A stretch of DNA of 64,000 nt from Mycobacterium sp. (GCA_018401645.1 JAGYKK010000009.1:29632-93631); one strand, 5' to 3'. Positions 52,106 through 61,970 are shown, counted from the first letter of the stretch. The notes: generated by a model from the letters alone, not told the origin. Numbers and translations are program-made.

Positions 52106-52891
52106 ATGAGCGCTGATAGGAGTGTCATGGCCGCACGCCTGGGGCGGGGCGCCGTCGTGGTCGCCATGGCGGCGGCGATGCTGCTCGGCTCAGGTTGTTC
52201 GCGGCAGGTCGGCAGCCCCGTTCCGGACGGGGTGCCGCCGCCGGCCGGTGATCCGGTGCCCAGGATCGACCCGCGGATCGGTGTCCAGGCCGCGGGCCGA
52301 CCCGCCGATCAGTTGCGAGCGTGGGCCGAGCAACGCGCACCGGCACTGGATATTCCGGTGCCCGCGTTGGAGGCCTACGCCTATGCGGCGCGGGCGGCCG
52401 AAGTCCAGAACCCGGGTTGTCACCTCGCCTGGACGACACTCGCCGGCATCGGCATGGTGGAAAGCCGCCATGGAAACTTCCGGGGGGCGGCTATCGCACC
52501 GAACGGTGACGTCAGTCCACCGATCCGGGGCGTGGAACTCGACGGCACCAGGGGCAACCGTGCGATTCTGGACGATGTGGACCCGGGGGACGGCCCGGGG
52601 GACGGCCCGGGCGGGGGCAACCCGGTATACGCGCGGGCGATGGGCCCGATGCAGTTCATCCCGGAAACCTGGCGGCTGTACGGCGTGGACGCCAACAACG
52701 ACGGCACCGCAAGCCCCGACAACCTCGACGACGCCGCGCTCGCGGCCGCAGGCTACCTGTGTTCCCGCGGAGGCGATCTGGGCACCGCCCGCGGCTGGAC
52801 GCGCGCTCTTTGGGCCTACAACCAGTCCAACGTGTACGCCCGTTCCGTGCGGGACTGGGCTACCGCCTACGCCGCGGGCCATCATCTCTGA
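52106..52891 (+). CDS. lpqU: LpqU-like lytic transglycosylase lipoprotein
   Basis: 261 aa. Signal RLGRGAVVVAMAAAMLLGSGC with lipobox LGSGC (Cys near residue 31). Mature SLT-type domain: TTLAGIGMVESRHGNF (catalytic Glu in the V-E-S motif), AMGPMQFIPETWRLYGVDAN, AAAGYLCSRGGDL and ALWAYNQSNVYARSV. Acts on peptidoglycan outside the membrane. A short GDGPGDGPGGG run, from a 12-bp DNA duplication near 52587, is an insertion in a loop. ATG 52106; ATG 52127 alternative. Confidence 0.9.
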   Translation: MSADRSVMAARLGRGAVVVAMAAAMLLGSGCSRQVGSPVPDGVPPPAGDPVPRIDPRIGVQAAGRPADQLRAWAEQRAPALDIPVPALEAYAYAARAAEVQNPGCHLAWTTLAGIGMVESRHGNFRGAAIAPNGDVSPPIRGVELDGTRGNRAILDDVDPGDGPGDGPGGGNPVYARAMGPMQFIPETWRLYGVDANNDGTASPDNLDDAALAAAGYLCSRGGDLGTARGWTRALWAYNQSNVYARSVRDWATAYAAGHHL

Positions 52892-52926
52892 GTGACACGA
52901 CCCGTCGGCCAGGGATGACCCTCTAG

Positions 52927-54261
<1,335 letters not shown>

Positions 54262-54282
54262 GTCTCGGGGAACGGAAAAACT

Positions 54283-54955
54283 GTGGCAGAAGGCAAACGG
54301 CCTGATTCGAAACGGCGCGCGCCGGCATCCCGGCCGAGCGCGTCGGTCGTGGCCGATCGCGTCCCACCCGCGGTGGTGCCCGATGCCCGTACGACTGGCG
54401 TGCGCGCCCAGGCCGAATCGGTCGGACACGGCCTGACCGCTCCAATCCGGCGGGTGATCGCGGCGTCCATCGAGCAGCAGAGTGAGCAGCGACTCGGGTT
54501 CACAGCGCGCCGGGCCGCAATCTTCGCGGCGATGGTGTGCGTCCTGACCCTCACCATCGCCGGCCCGGTGCGAACCTGTATTTCGCGCAGCGCACCGAGA
54601 TGAAACAACTGACGGCCAGCGAGTCCGCTCTTCGCGCCCAGATCGAGGAGTTGGAGGGCCAGAAGGCCCGACTCGCCGACCCCGTGTTCATCGCGGCTCA
54701 GGCCCGCGAGGGGTTGGGATTCGTCATGCCCGGAGACATCCCCTACCAGGTTCAACTTCCGCCGTCAGCGTCACTGCCCTCCGACACCGAACCCCGGGCG
54801 GGCGTGGTCCGCAACGGCGACCCCTGGTACTCCTCGCTGTGGCATACCATCGCCGACACCCCGCACGGTCCGTGGCCGTGCACCGGCGCCCGGCCCGCCC
54901 CGCCCGGCGCACCCGAGCCTGACCCCCGCCGCCCGCACCCGCACCCGGTGGTTGA
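54283..54955 (+). pseudogene. ftsB: FtsB/DivIC-like septum protein (Rv1024-like, frame disrupted)
   Basis: Cytoplasmic basic region, one membrane helix (RRAAIFAAMVCVLTLTIAGPV, 54510-54570) and a periplasmic coiled coil (EMKQLTASESALRAQIEELEGQKARLADPVF), the FtsB/DivIC layout, then RNGDPWYSSLWHTIADTPHG and a Pro-rich tail. Frameshift near 54580 splits the helix from the coil, and a second between 54860 and 54930 separates the tail, which in the right frame ends PPAPAPGG at TGA 54953-54955, matching the M. tuberculosis tail. GTG 54283. Overlaps the DUF501 start. Confidence 0.82.
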
Positions 54956-55438
54956 CCCCGTCGATCTCGACGCGGTTGCGCAGCAACTCGGACGCGAACC
55001 GCGCGGTGTTTTGGAGATCGCCTACCGCTGCCCCAACGGTGAGCCGGCCAGTGGTGAAGACGGCGCCGCGACTGCCAGATGGCACCCCGTTCCCGACGGT
55101 GTACTACCTGACCCATCCGGCGTTGACAGCGGCCGCGAGCCGACTGGAGTCAGAGGGAGTGATGCGGACCATGACCGCAGCGTTGCGCGATGATCCGGCA
55201 TTGGCTGAGGCCTATCGGCGCGCCCATGAGTCCTACCGCCGATCGCGATGCCATCGAACCGCTGGGCACGACGTTCTCCGGGGGCGGCATGCCGGACCGG
55301 GTCAAATGTCTGCATGTGGTCATGGCGCACGCACTGGCAAAGGGCCGGGGTGTCAACCCTTTCGGAGATGAAGCACTGGCGATGCTGGCCGATGACCCCG
55401 CGATGGCCGGGATCCTGGTGCGAGAGGAATGGACGTGA
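54948..55438 (+). pseudogene. DUF501 protein (Rv1025-like, frame disrupted)
   Basis: GTG 54948 begins VVDPVDLDAVAQQLGREPRGVLEIAYRCPNGEP; then in the next frame VVKTAPRLPDGTPFPTVYYLTHPAL, SRLESEGVMRTMTAALRDDPALAEAYRRAHESY; then DAIEPLGTTFSGGGMPDRVKCLHVVMAHALAKG and the end ILVREEWT. Two indels near 55055 and 55230. Widely conserved in actinobacteria between the FtsB-like gene and the exopolyphosphatase gene; function unknown. The end overlaps the ppx start by 10 bp. Confidence 0.85.
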
Positions 55439-56395
55439 GCCTTCAGGTGGCCGAAGACAGGGTGGCCGCGATCGACTGTGGCACGAATTCGATCCGGTTG
55501 CTGATTGCTGATCGGGTCGGTGGCCGCCTCCTCGATCTGCATCGGGAGATGCGGACGTCCGACCTGACGGCGAGGGCGTCGGGATGCCACCGGCCGATTC
55601 GGGACCGACGCCCTGGCGCGAACCGAGGCGGCTCTGGTGGACTTCGCCTCGCTGCTTCGGGGTCATGCGGTGCCTAAGTTGCGGATGGTGGCGACCTCGG
55701 CCACCCGGGACGCCGCCAACCGTGACGAGTTCTTCGCGATGACCGCCGCCGTCTTGGGCGCGGTGGTACCGGGGTCCATCGCCGAGGTCATCACCGGGTC
55801 GCAGGAAGCCGAGTTGTCCTTCAGTGGCGCCGTCGGCGACTTAGATCCTGCTGCGGCGCCGTTCGTCGTCGTCGACCTCGGCGGCGGATCCACTGAAGTG
55901 GTGCTCGGTGACAGCCGCGGTGTGCAGGCCGGCTTCTCGGCAGACATCGGCTGCGTACGGATGACCGAGCGATGTCTTCTATTCGACCCGCCGACCGCTG
56001 CCGAGGTGGCGACAGCCCGGGAGGTGGTGCGGGAACGCCTCGCGGAGGCACTGCGGGTCGTTCCGGTGGAGCAGGCTCGAACCTGGGTCGGTGTGGCAGG
56101 CACCTTCACCACGATCGCGGCACTGGCACGGGGCATGACCACTTACGACTCCGACGCGATTCATCTTTCGCGGGTCCGGTTCATTGACATGCTGGCGGTC
56201 TGCGATGAGTTGATCGGCATGACCCGCGCGCAACGCGCGGCACTGGGGCCGATGCACCAGGGCCGGGTGGATGTGATCGGCGGCGCGATCGTCGTCCAGG
56301 AACTGGCCGCGGTGATCGGCGGACGGGCCGGGATCAATGAACTCCTCGTCAGCGAGCACGACATCCTCGACGGGATCGCGCTGTCGATTCCCTGA
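55429..56395 (+). pseudogene. ppx2: Exopolyphosphatase/pppGpp phosphohydrolase-family protein Ppx2 (one frameshift)
   Basis: ASKHA-fold Ppx/GppA phosphatase. ATG 55429, AAIDCGTNSIRLLIADRV (phosphate 1), then after an indel region at 55560-55640: MVATSATRDAANRDEFFAM, VITGSQEAELSFSGAV, VVVDLGGGSTEVVLG (phosphate 2) and GVAGTFTTIAALARG. About 320 aa. In M. tuberculosis two such genes exist; Rv1026 hydrolyses pppGpp or long polyP depending on report. Possible link to the polyP-using pap in this window. Confidence 0.9.
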
Positions 56396-56406
56396 CCGGT
56401 GAGTGC

Positions 56407-56517
56407 CTAGTATTTGATCCTGCACCCGGTTCCGGGGTTGCGGCAATGCACGTTGGTCTTGCAGACATTGCAACGACAGGTGCAGGGACCGATGCGTTTG
56501 GTCTCGGGAATACTCAT
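56407..56517 (-). CDS. 36-aa cysteine-rich protein, metallothionein-like
   Basis: A short minus-strand frame, ATG 56515-56517 to TAG 56407-56409, with a strong AAGGAG nine to ten bases before the ATG. Sequence features: MSIPETKRIGPCTCRCNVCK then TNVHCRNPGTGCRIKY, that is six Cys (CTCRC, CxxC spacing, HC and GC) and one His in 36 residues. This spacing can bind a zinc or copper cluster. It sits between ppx2 and tRNA-Leu and is convergent with ppx2. I do not recognise a named family. Confidence 0.6.
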   Translation of the reverse strand: MSIPETKRIGPCTCRCNVCKTNVHCRNPGTGCRIKY

Positions 56518-56654
56518 CGAAGATCATCTCCTTCAGCGACCCGATCGGTGGGCCGGTCACCACCATAATTGCACCGGTGGACTGGCGGCGGACCTCGCGG
56601 GTTGTTTCGCCGTCGCGCCCTGCGGGTACGGTTTTCTTCTGCCGAGCTCGGCGC

Positions 56655-56728
56655 GCCCCCATAGCCCAATTGGCAGAGGCAGCGGACTTAAAATCCGCCA
56701 AGTGTCGGTTCGAGTCCGACTGGGGGCA
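56655..56728 (+). tRNA. leuX: tRNA-Leu (anticodon TAA), integration site
   Basis: Acceptor GCCCCCA/TGGGGGC, D-arm with AATTGGCAGAGG, anticodon stem GCGGA/TCCGC around CTTAAAA (anticodon TAA), short variable loop, T-arm GTCGGTTCGAGTCCGAC. CCA not encoded. Matches leuX after ppx2 in M. tuberculosis. Its 3' half is repeated 5.3 kb downstream, marking it as the attachment site of the following element. Confidence 0.93.
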
Positions 56729-56731
56729 CTG
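56684..56731. repeat. attL: tRNA-Leu 3' end copy
   Basis: 48-bp stretch from the anticodon stem to just past the tRNA end (starts GGACTTAAAATCCGC, ends GGGGGCACTG). The same 48 bp recur at 61971-62018 with only two mismatches (CA versus AC after CCGC). The core 56701-56731 is identical. Confidence 0.9.
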
Positions 56732-56766
56732 GAAGCCGCAGGTAAGCGCGGCGCGAGTCCGTATTC

Positions 56767-58008
56767 CTAGCCGCCGGAGCCGGTCTCGGTGTCACGAGTT
56801 GTCCCAACTCGATCGAAACTCGCCGCAGCGGCCTGGAGCGCGTTGGCCTGCGAGTGCACATAGACGCTCAAGGTGAAGGCGGACGAGGCGTGCCCGAGCC
56901 AGGCCGAGATGTCCGCCAATGGGACGCCTCGCGCGTGCATCACCGACCCGCATGTGTGGCGTCCATCGTGTAGCCGGACGTGCTTGATCTTCAACTCCTT
57001 GAGCATCTGACTCCACCGAAACCAGATCAGGTTCGGGTGGTATGGCTGGCCGGCCTCATTGCGGGCAACGTAGTCACCAGTGCCGTACCCCGGCCCGAAC
57101 TTCAACTGCTCCTCGGCCTGGCGCTTGCGGGCTGTCTTCAGCGCCTCCACAGCGTCGGTGGGTAGCGGCAGGGTCCGCTTGCTGGCCGCCGACTTCGGCG
57201 TGCCGGTCTCGATCTTCTTGCCGATCGTCACCCGGTTCTCGACGACCCGCAGATGCAGCGCGGGCAATTCGTCCTCACCCTCGCCGATCGGCTTGTCGGT
57301 CAGGTTGATGTGTGACCACTTCAGCCCGGCGAGTTCGCCCCGACGCAACCCGTAGAGCGCCAGCATGAAGACGTGGCGGTCGCGGCAGTCGTGGTCGAGG
57401 ATCTGGTTCATTTCGACCTCGGTCAGCGTCCGGTACTTCTTCGGGTCGCCGGCCACGCGGTCGACTGGAACATTTTCCATGATCACGGCGCGGGGCTTCG
57501 CTACGCGAATGATCTCTAGGTAGGACAGCCATAGATCTCGCCGTTGGTCATGCCTGTCACGCAAGCCGGACTCGACCTGATGCCGGATCATCGACCTGCC
57601 GGCCTTCGAGAAGGGCTGGCACGGTGGTCCGCCTGCGATGAGATCCACGTGGGCCGCCTTGCACAACTCGGCGACTTCGCGCACGACTCCAGGGTCGGCT
57701 AGATCCCAGTCGACTGACATTCCACCGAAATGATGGGCATGAGTCCGATTCGCGAAGGGCTCGTGATCGGCACCGAAGACCACTTTGTAGCCGGCCTTCT
57801 CCAGCCCCAAGCTCAGGCCGCCAGCTCCGCTGAAGAAGTCGGCGGCCAATCGCTCGCCCTGTCGCCGCAGTCGCTCGGTGTACCGAAGAAATGCTTCGAC
57901 GTCCTCAGCATGGTCGCGATGCGGTGGGAGATTAATGAATGGGCCACGGACCAGCCGGACACCATAACCGCTGCTCTTGCGGGGTTTCTGTGTTTTGGCC
58001 GCCACCAA
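56767..58008 (-). CDS. Chimeric protein: truncated C5-cytosine methyltransferase fused to a tyrosine integrase catalytic domain
   Basis: 413 aa, one uninterrupted frame. Residues 55-180 are the N-terminal half of a cytosine-5 methyltransferase: motif I DFFSGAGGLSLGLEKAGY (57-74), motif IV GGPPCQPFS with catalytic Cys130, motif VI VIMENV (175-180). At about residue 181 the protein switches to a phage integrase: VDRVAGDPKKYRTLTEVEM, Arg in YGLRRGELAGL (222-223), Lys near 272-278, HDGRH (His347, Arg350), WLGHAS (His373) and Tyr383 in SVYVHS. Methyltransferase motifs VIII-X and the target recognition domain are missing, as is the integrase core-binding domain. Probably the product of a deletion joining two genes. 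The start is TTG/GTG at 58003-58008. The integrase part points toward the tRNA. Confidence 0.85.
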   Translation of the reverse strand: MVAAKTQKPRKSSGYGVRLVRGPFINLPPHRDHAEDVEAFLRYTERLRRQGERLAADFFSGAGGLSLGLEKAGYKVVFGADHEPFANRTHAHHFGGMSVDWDLADPGVVREVAELCKAAHVDLIAGGPPCQPFSKAGRSMIRHQVESGLRDRHDQRRDLWLSYLEIIRVAKPRAVIMENVPVDRVAGDPKKYRTLTEVEMNQILDHDCRDRHVFMLALYGLRRGELAGLKWSHINLTDKPIGEGEDELPALHLRVVENRVTIGKKIETGTPKSAASKRTLPLPTDAVEALKTARKRQAEEQLKFGPGYGTGDYVARNEAGQPYHPNLIWFRWSQMLKELKIKHVRLHDGRHTCGSVMHARGVPLADISAWLGHASSAFTLSVYVHSQANALQAAAASFDRVGTTRDTETGSGG

Positions 58009-58202
58009 GCAACCTTAACTGGCCGGACCGACACCGCCCTCACAGGACTGGGCCGAGCCCAGGCCCATTCGGCCTCTGCCTCTTGGTTTCTTAACAAGCG
58101 CCGGCCCCTCGTCCTCCGGACCAGACGAAGTCACTTAGCAAGCGGTTGAACATCGCGTGGCCAGCCGCGTCGTTGCGGTCTGCTGGGTGCCGGCTCTTAC
58201 GT

Positions 58203-58793
58203 TCAGACGGATAGTTCTTCCGCCGCGAGGTACCTGTAGAGCGTGGCCCGGCTGACCCCTAGGAACTTGGCGATGTCCTTGCCCGTGTGGCCATCAGCCT
58301 TCATCCGCGTGGCGGTGGCGATGTGGTCGCTGTCGTTGACCTTGCGTGGCCGACCGAACTTGGTGCCGTTGGCGCGTGAAGCGGAACGCTTGAGCGCGCT
58401 GCGCTCCTGGATCAGTTCGCGCTCGTAGGCGGCCAGCGACCCCAAGACCCCAATCATCATCCGGCCAGCCGCCGTCGAGGAGTCGATGCCGTCGGTGATC
58501 GACACCAGCGTCACGCCCCGGTCGGTCAGGTCCTTGACGGTCTTCAGGATGTGCGCCAGGTTGCGGCCCAGCCGGTCCAACTTCCACACCACCACGGTGT
58601 CGCCCTCCCGGACGTAGTCCAGCAACCCAGCGAGGCCGGGCCGGTCGTCGCGGGCACCACTCATGGTGTCGGAGAAGCACTTCGTGACGCCGGCAGCCTT
58701 CAACGCGGCCTCTTGTTGATCCAGTGTTTGGGCGACGGTCGAGACGCGGGTATAGCCGATTCGTTTCCCGGCGGTGTGGGTGGTGGTGGGCAT
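58203..58793 (-). CDS. Serine recombinase (resolvase/invertase family)
   Basis: 196 aa. Resolvase catalytic domain: GKRIGYTRVSTVAQTLDQQEAAL with nucleophile Ser18, MSGARDDRPGLAGLLDYVREGDTVVVWKLDRLGRN (Arg residues), AAYERELIQERS (dimer helix E), then a C-terminal HTH with GRPRKVNDSDHIA and DIAKFLGVSRATLYRYL. Full length for a small serine recombinase. ATG 58793. Could resolve or invert DNA within the element; candidate binding sites lie just upstream (58827-58936). 58009-58202 between it and the fusion gene shows nothing. Confidence 0.92.
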   Translation of the reverse strand: MPTTTHTAGKRIGYTRVSTVAQTLDQQEAALKAAGVTKCFSDTMSGARDDRPGLAGLLDYVREGDTVVVWKLDRLGRNLAHILKTVKDLTDRGVTLVSITDGIDSSTAAGRMMIGVLGSLAAYERELIQERSALKRSASRANGTKFGRPRKVNDSDHIATATRMKADGHTGKDIAKFLGVSRATLYRYLAAEELSV

Positions 58794-58799
58794 GGCTCT

Positions 58800-58936
58800 A
58801 TTGTATCGAAACTGCCTGACAGGCGACTAATGAGACAGTCGGAAACGAGACAAACTTTCGAGACAGCCCCACCAGCCGGGATGAGATGGCCAGCCTGGGC
58901 CGGCGGGGTGTCTTGTTTGTGGTCTATTCCGAGACA
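58800..58936. promoter_or_regulatory. Candidate resolvase binding region (res-like)
   Basis: The gap 58794-59096 contains four GAGACA motifs in the same orientation at 58832, 58847, 58860 and 58931, the first three spaced 15 and 13 bp apart, plus CTGCCTGACAGGCG, a short inverted repeat at 58812. Position directly upstream of a serine recombinase gene is where res sites usually lie. Nothing else is recognised in the gap, which also must hold the promoter of the secreted protein gene at 59097. Confidence 0.4.
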
Positions 58937-59096
58937 ATTCGCGGATCGGTGATGTGTCACCGCTATCGTTAACCGGTCGGTGTCGGTCTTGGGTGGGCTG
59001 CTGTTGTGCCGCGCCTTTCAGTGTTTTTCTGGGTGTCCGGTCCTGGGCCGGTGATGGCGGACCCAGGGCAATGGCTTATTTGAGGGAGATGGGTTG

Positions 59097-61097
59097 ATGG
59101 ATCGGACTGTGCACACCGAGGTGGTTTCGGCGGCGGTTGTGGACGGGCGTGGGGACGGCCGGGGCAGTAATGGTCGGTCTCGTCGTCGTGGCCGTCAGCC
59201 GTATGCGTGGCTTGGGGTGGGCGCGGTGGGCCTGGGTCTGGGCGTGGGCGTGGTGCTGACCGCGGGTGTGGGCGTGGCTCATGCCGATGGTGGTCGCCCG
59301 GATTCCTCGTCATCGCGGTCGGCGGATTCCCCATCCTCGGGGTCGGGGTCGGCGGGCCCCGCGGACGTCGCCCCGGCGTCGTCGCGTCGGGCGGGTGCGG
59401 TGTCCGTACCCCGGTCGGGCCGGGTCTCGGGAACGGTGACGGCGCCGTCGGCGTCGGTCCGCCCGGCGGGCAGTGCCCGCGTCGCCGCCGACGCTGAGGC
59501 GAATAACCTGACCACCGGGCCGCTGCCGGACCGCGAGGCGGTGCACGTCCCGATCACATCGGACGGTGCTAGCCGACAGCCCGCGTCGGTGCCGGTGGCG
59601 GCGGCGGTTGCGCCGCGTCGGGCATCGGCAACGGCGGTGGGTGCCGCCGCGGCGGTGCCGACCCCGAATGCGTTGTTGGGGGTCACCGGCGTTGGTCCTC
59701 GGGCGGGTGCGGTCGGGTCGCCCGGGTGGCGGCCGGGGATGTTGGTCTCGATCTTCATCTCTGATGGGACCGCGGAGCATCCGGATGCGGGGTTGTTGAT
59801 CGGTGACGGCTATAGCTTTGATGCGCTGACGTGTGTGGATGCGGCTCTGTCGCTCATGGTGAAGGCCGGCGTGCTGTGGGGTTCGGGGGGCAGCGGCTGG
59901 AACGGCGGCAACGGGGGATCTGCCGGGCTGCTGGGCAGCGGAGGCGCGGGTGGCGCCGGCATCGCGGAGGTCAACGGTGGCGCCGGGGGCGCTGGCGGGC
60001 GGGGTGGTTTGCTGTGGGGCGACAACGGTAGCGACGGGGCGGACTGGGTCGCCCCGGTGTCCACCACCAGCAACCAGTTGCCGGCCGGGGGAACAATCCT
60101 GGCTCTGCCCATCGCGTCGACTGAAATCGGCGTGTTGCGCAGCTTTCTGCAATCGGTACCGGGGGTCTCCCAGAGCTACATAGACGCGTCAAAGGGCGGA
60201 CTCGACTTCACCCTGGACGTCCTGGAGGTGCCCGAGGGGACGTCGTTCTACAAGGCGTTGAAGATCCCGCCGTCAGGGTTGTTCCCGCAGGACGACGTCC
60301 TCAATACCTTTGCGGTGAGCACGAACTGGTATAGCAGCCTCGAGGTCGCCCAGGCTTACGCCGATTCACCCTGGGGTCAGAGCCAGGGCTATCAGGTGGT
60401 CGCGTTCGAGGCCCCCAAACCGCTGAAGTTGATCGATCTCGGCGACGACGACACCCTCGGTTATGTCTGGGCTGGCCTTGAATCAGATATCCGCTGGACC
60501 GAGGCGCAACTGGCACGACTGCAGGGCGAGAACCCTCCGACGACCAACCCGGAGGCGATCGTGGTTGTGTCACAGCAGCTCGCCGAGCTCCGGCAGGAAA
60601 TGGAGATCGTGCAACTGACGACCGGCTACAACGCGTCCTACACCACGCAGCTTGAACTTCTCCTTCAGTACGGCGATGCCATCACCAACGACTTCTCCTA
60701 CAACCCCGCCACCGAGATCGAGAACCGGGGCATTGCTCCCGGCGACACCTTCATCGTCGAGGTCGCCGAGATCTCGAATACCTGGCAGCCCGCCACCTTG
60801 GTCACCGGGTTCGCAACCGATCCCGGCGGCCCGGTGACGTGGGGAGGATCGGTGGACGATCTCAACCGGATCAGTTTCTCGACGGCGATCGACAAGGAAC
60901 TCACATCGATCATCGGTACCTACCTCAACGTCGACGGGTACTACGCCGGGGAACTGCCCAGCCTCTTCCACCGCAATGGTCGATTGATCGAGGAGATCGC
61001 GCTGTTCATCCCGCGCGACAGCACCGCCATCGTCGAGACGCAGTCAACCCTCGCCCTCGGCGGCCAGGACCAACTCTGGGTCCTGGCGGCCGCTTGA
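59097..61097 (+). CDS. Secreted PGRS-like protein with a C-terminal enzyme-like domain
   Basis: 667 aa. Long basic n-region (GSNGRSRRRGRQPYAW), hydrophobic core LGVGAVGLGLGVGVV and cleavage near AHADG (residue 63-64), so exported. Residues 65-205 are Ser/Ala/Pro-rich linker; about 208-320 are PGRS-like (WNGGNGGSAGLLGSGGAGGA, NGGAGGAGGRGGLLWG) without any PE domain. Residues 320-667 form a distinct acidic domain: SFYKALKIPPSGLFPQDD (384 onward), FAVSTNWYSSLEVAQAYADS (S408-T-N), GYQVVAFEAPKPLKLIDLGD, and near the end RLIEEIALFIPRDSTAIVE (E632-E633). The order Y-K..., S-T-x...A..YA, E-E...LFIPR loosely recalls ADP-ribosyltransferase folds; this is inference. ATG 59097 follows GGGAGATGGG. Cargo of the tRNA-Leu element. 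Confidence 0.8.
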   Translation: MDRTVHTEVVSAAVVDGRGDGRGSNGRSRRRGRQPYAWLGVGAVGLGLGVGVVLTAGVGVAHADGGRPDSSSSRSADSPSSGSGSAGPADVAPASSRRAGAVSVPRSGRVSGTVTAPSASVRPAGSARVAADAEANNLTTGPLPDREAVHVPITSDGASRQPASVPVAAAVAPRRASATAVGAAAAVPTPNALLGVTGVGPRAGAVGSPGWRPGMLVSIFISDGTAEHPDAGLLIGDGYSFDALTCVDAALSLMVKAGVLWGSGGSGWNGGNGGSAGLLGSGGAGGAGIAEVNGGAGGAGGRGGLLWGDNGSDGADWVAPVSTTSNQLPAGGTILALPIASTEIGVLRSFLQSVPGVSQSYIDASKGGLDFTLDVLEVPEGTSFYKALKIPPSGLFPQDDVLNTFAVSTNWYSSLEVAQAYADSPWGQSQGYQVVAFEAPKPLKLIDLGDDDTLGYVWAGLESDIRWTEAQLARLQGENPPTTNPEAIVVVSQQLAELRQEMEIVQLTTGYNASYTTQLELLLQYGDAITNDFSYNPATEIENRGIAPGDTFIVEVAEISNTWQPATLVTGFATDPGGPVTWGGSVDDLNRISFSTAIDKELTSIIGTYLNVDGYYAGELPSLFHRNGRLIEEIALFIPRDSTAIVETQSTLALGGQDQLWVLAAA

Positions 61098-61110
61098 TCA
61101 AGGGCTGACT

Positions 61111-61311
61111 GTGGTTTGCCCCAAACACGGACTGAAGTCCGCTGACACAGGCGTGAACATGATGGGTGGTGAGTTGACACCGGAGATAGCGGAGCAGCGT
61201 CAGTTCCCCTGCCCGAAGTGCGGCAAGGAGGTTCCGCGCTGGGATCGGAAGTCATGTCCGAAGTGCGGCTCGGAGCGGTTAGAGCAGGGTGATGAAATCC
61301 TCTTCGACTGA
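61111..61311 (+). CDS. Small zinc-ribbon protein, 66 aa
   Basis: GTG 61111, 13 bp after the secreted-protein stop. Contains CPKHG (residue 3), FPCPKCGKEVPRWD and SCPKCGSERLEQGDEI, two CPKCG knuckles forming a treble-clef or rubredoxin-like zinc ribbon, with CPKH as a third site. Cytoplasmic by sequence. Same strand and tight spacing suggest co-expression with the exported protein. Function unknown. Confidence 0.6.
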   Translation: MVCPKHGLKSADTGVNMMGGELTPEIAEQRQFPCPKCGKEVPRWDRKSCPKCGSERLEQGDEILFD

Positions 61312-61326
61312 TCCATCGGAGACACG

Positions 61327-61629
61327 GTGACGGCGGGGCGCATGCCGGGCTATCACAACGGCGGAGCCGCGAGCTACGAAATCGCGACAGCGGCCCTGGG
61401 CCTCCTGACCGCGACGCACGCTGACCGCCGTATGGCCGGGCCGGTGACAATGGAGTACCTGGCGGGCTTCTCTACCGACCGGAGCCAGATGCTCAGTCTC
61501 GTCGCTGGCGTGACCGCACTGGCGACCATGCTGATTCAAATGCGCACCGAGGAGACCGGCGTGGCACATGAGGACAACTTGGCGGAGTTGGGGCGGCGGG
61601 TTCAGGAACTGCTACCCGGGTCTGGGTAG
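61327..61629 (+). CDS. Hypothetical 100-aa protein with one hydrophobic segment
   Basis: GTG 61327, 15 bp after the zinc-ribbon gene. HNGGAASYEIATAALGLLTATHADRR, then LSLVAGVTALATMLIQMRTE (one possible membrane or amphipathic helix, 57-76) and a charged C-terminus NLAELGRRVQELLPG. I do not recognise it. Last gene of the element before attR. Codon use is similar to the host. Confidence 0.5.
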   Translation: MTAGRMPGYHNGGAASYEIATAALGLLTATHADRRMAGPVTMEYLAGFSTDRSQMLSLVAGVTALATMLIQMRTEETGVAHEDNLAELGRRVQELLPGSG

Positions 61630-61970
61630 GTGCACCGTATTTCTTGCATTTGGACACCACTTGTCTATCGGCCGAGTTGATGCCGGTCGTGCGGGCGGCG
61701 GTTTAAGCGTCCACTGCCTTGATCGAGGTCAGCGGTTGGTACACGGCTACCAAGGCCGGGTTCGACACGGACAGCGGCGACGACCCAGATGCACCGGGCA
61801 GTTGCACTTCCGTGCGAGTTCAGTGTCACCACGTTGTCACAAGTGCTGCAGGAAATCGCACTGAACACAGCCGAACAAGAGCGTGCTGAGCGGGACTATA
61901 GAACCTGTTCAATGGCCATTTTGGTGGTCGCAGGCCGACTGCCCGCGAACACCTGCGGTCAAGTTTCCCT

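Noticed and set aside
54537..55193. Single frame seeming to fuse the FtsB-like coil to the DUF501 N-terminus
   Set aside because: Artefact of an indel between 54860 and 54930. The correct tail frame ends PPAPAPGG at TGA 54953, as in M. tuberculosis, so these are two overlapping genes.
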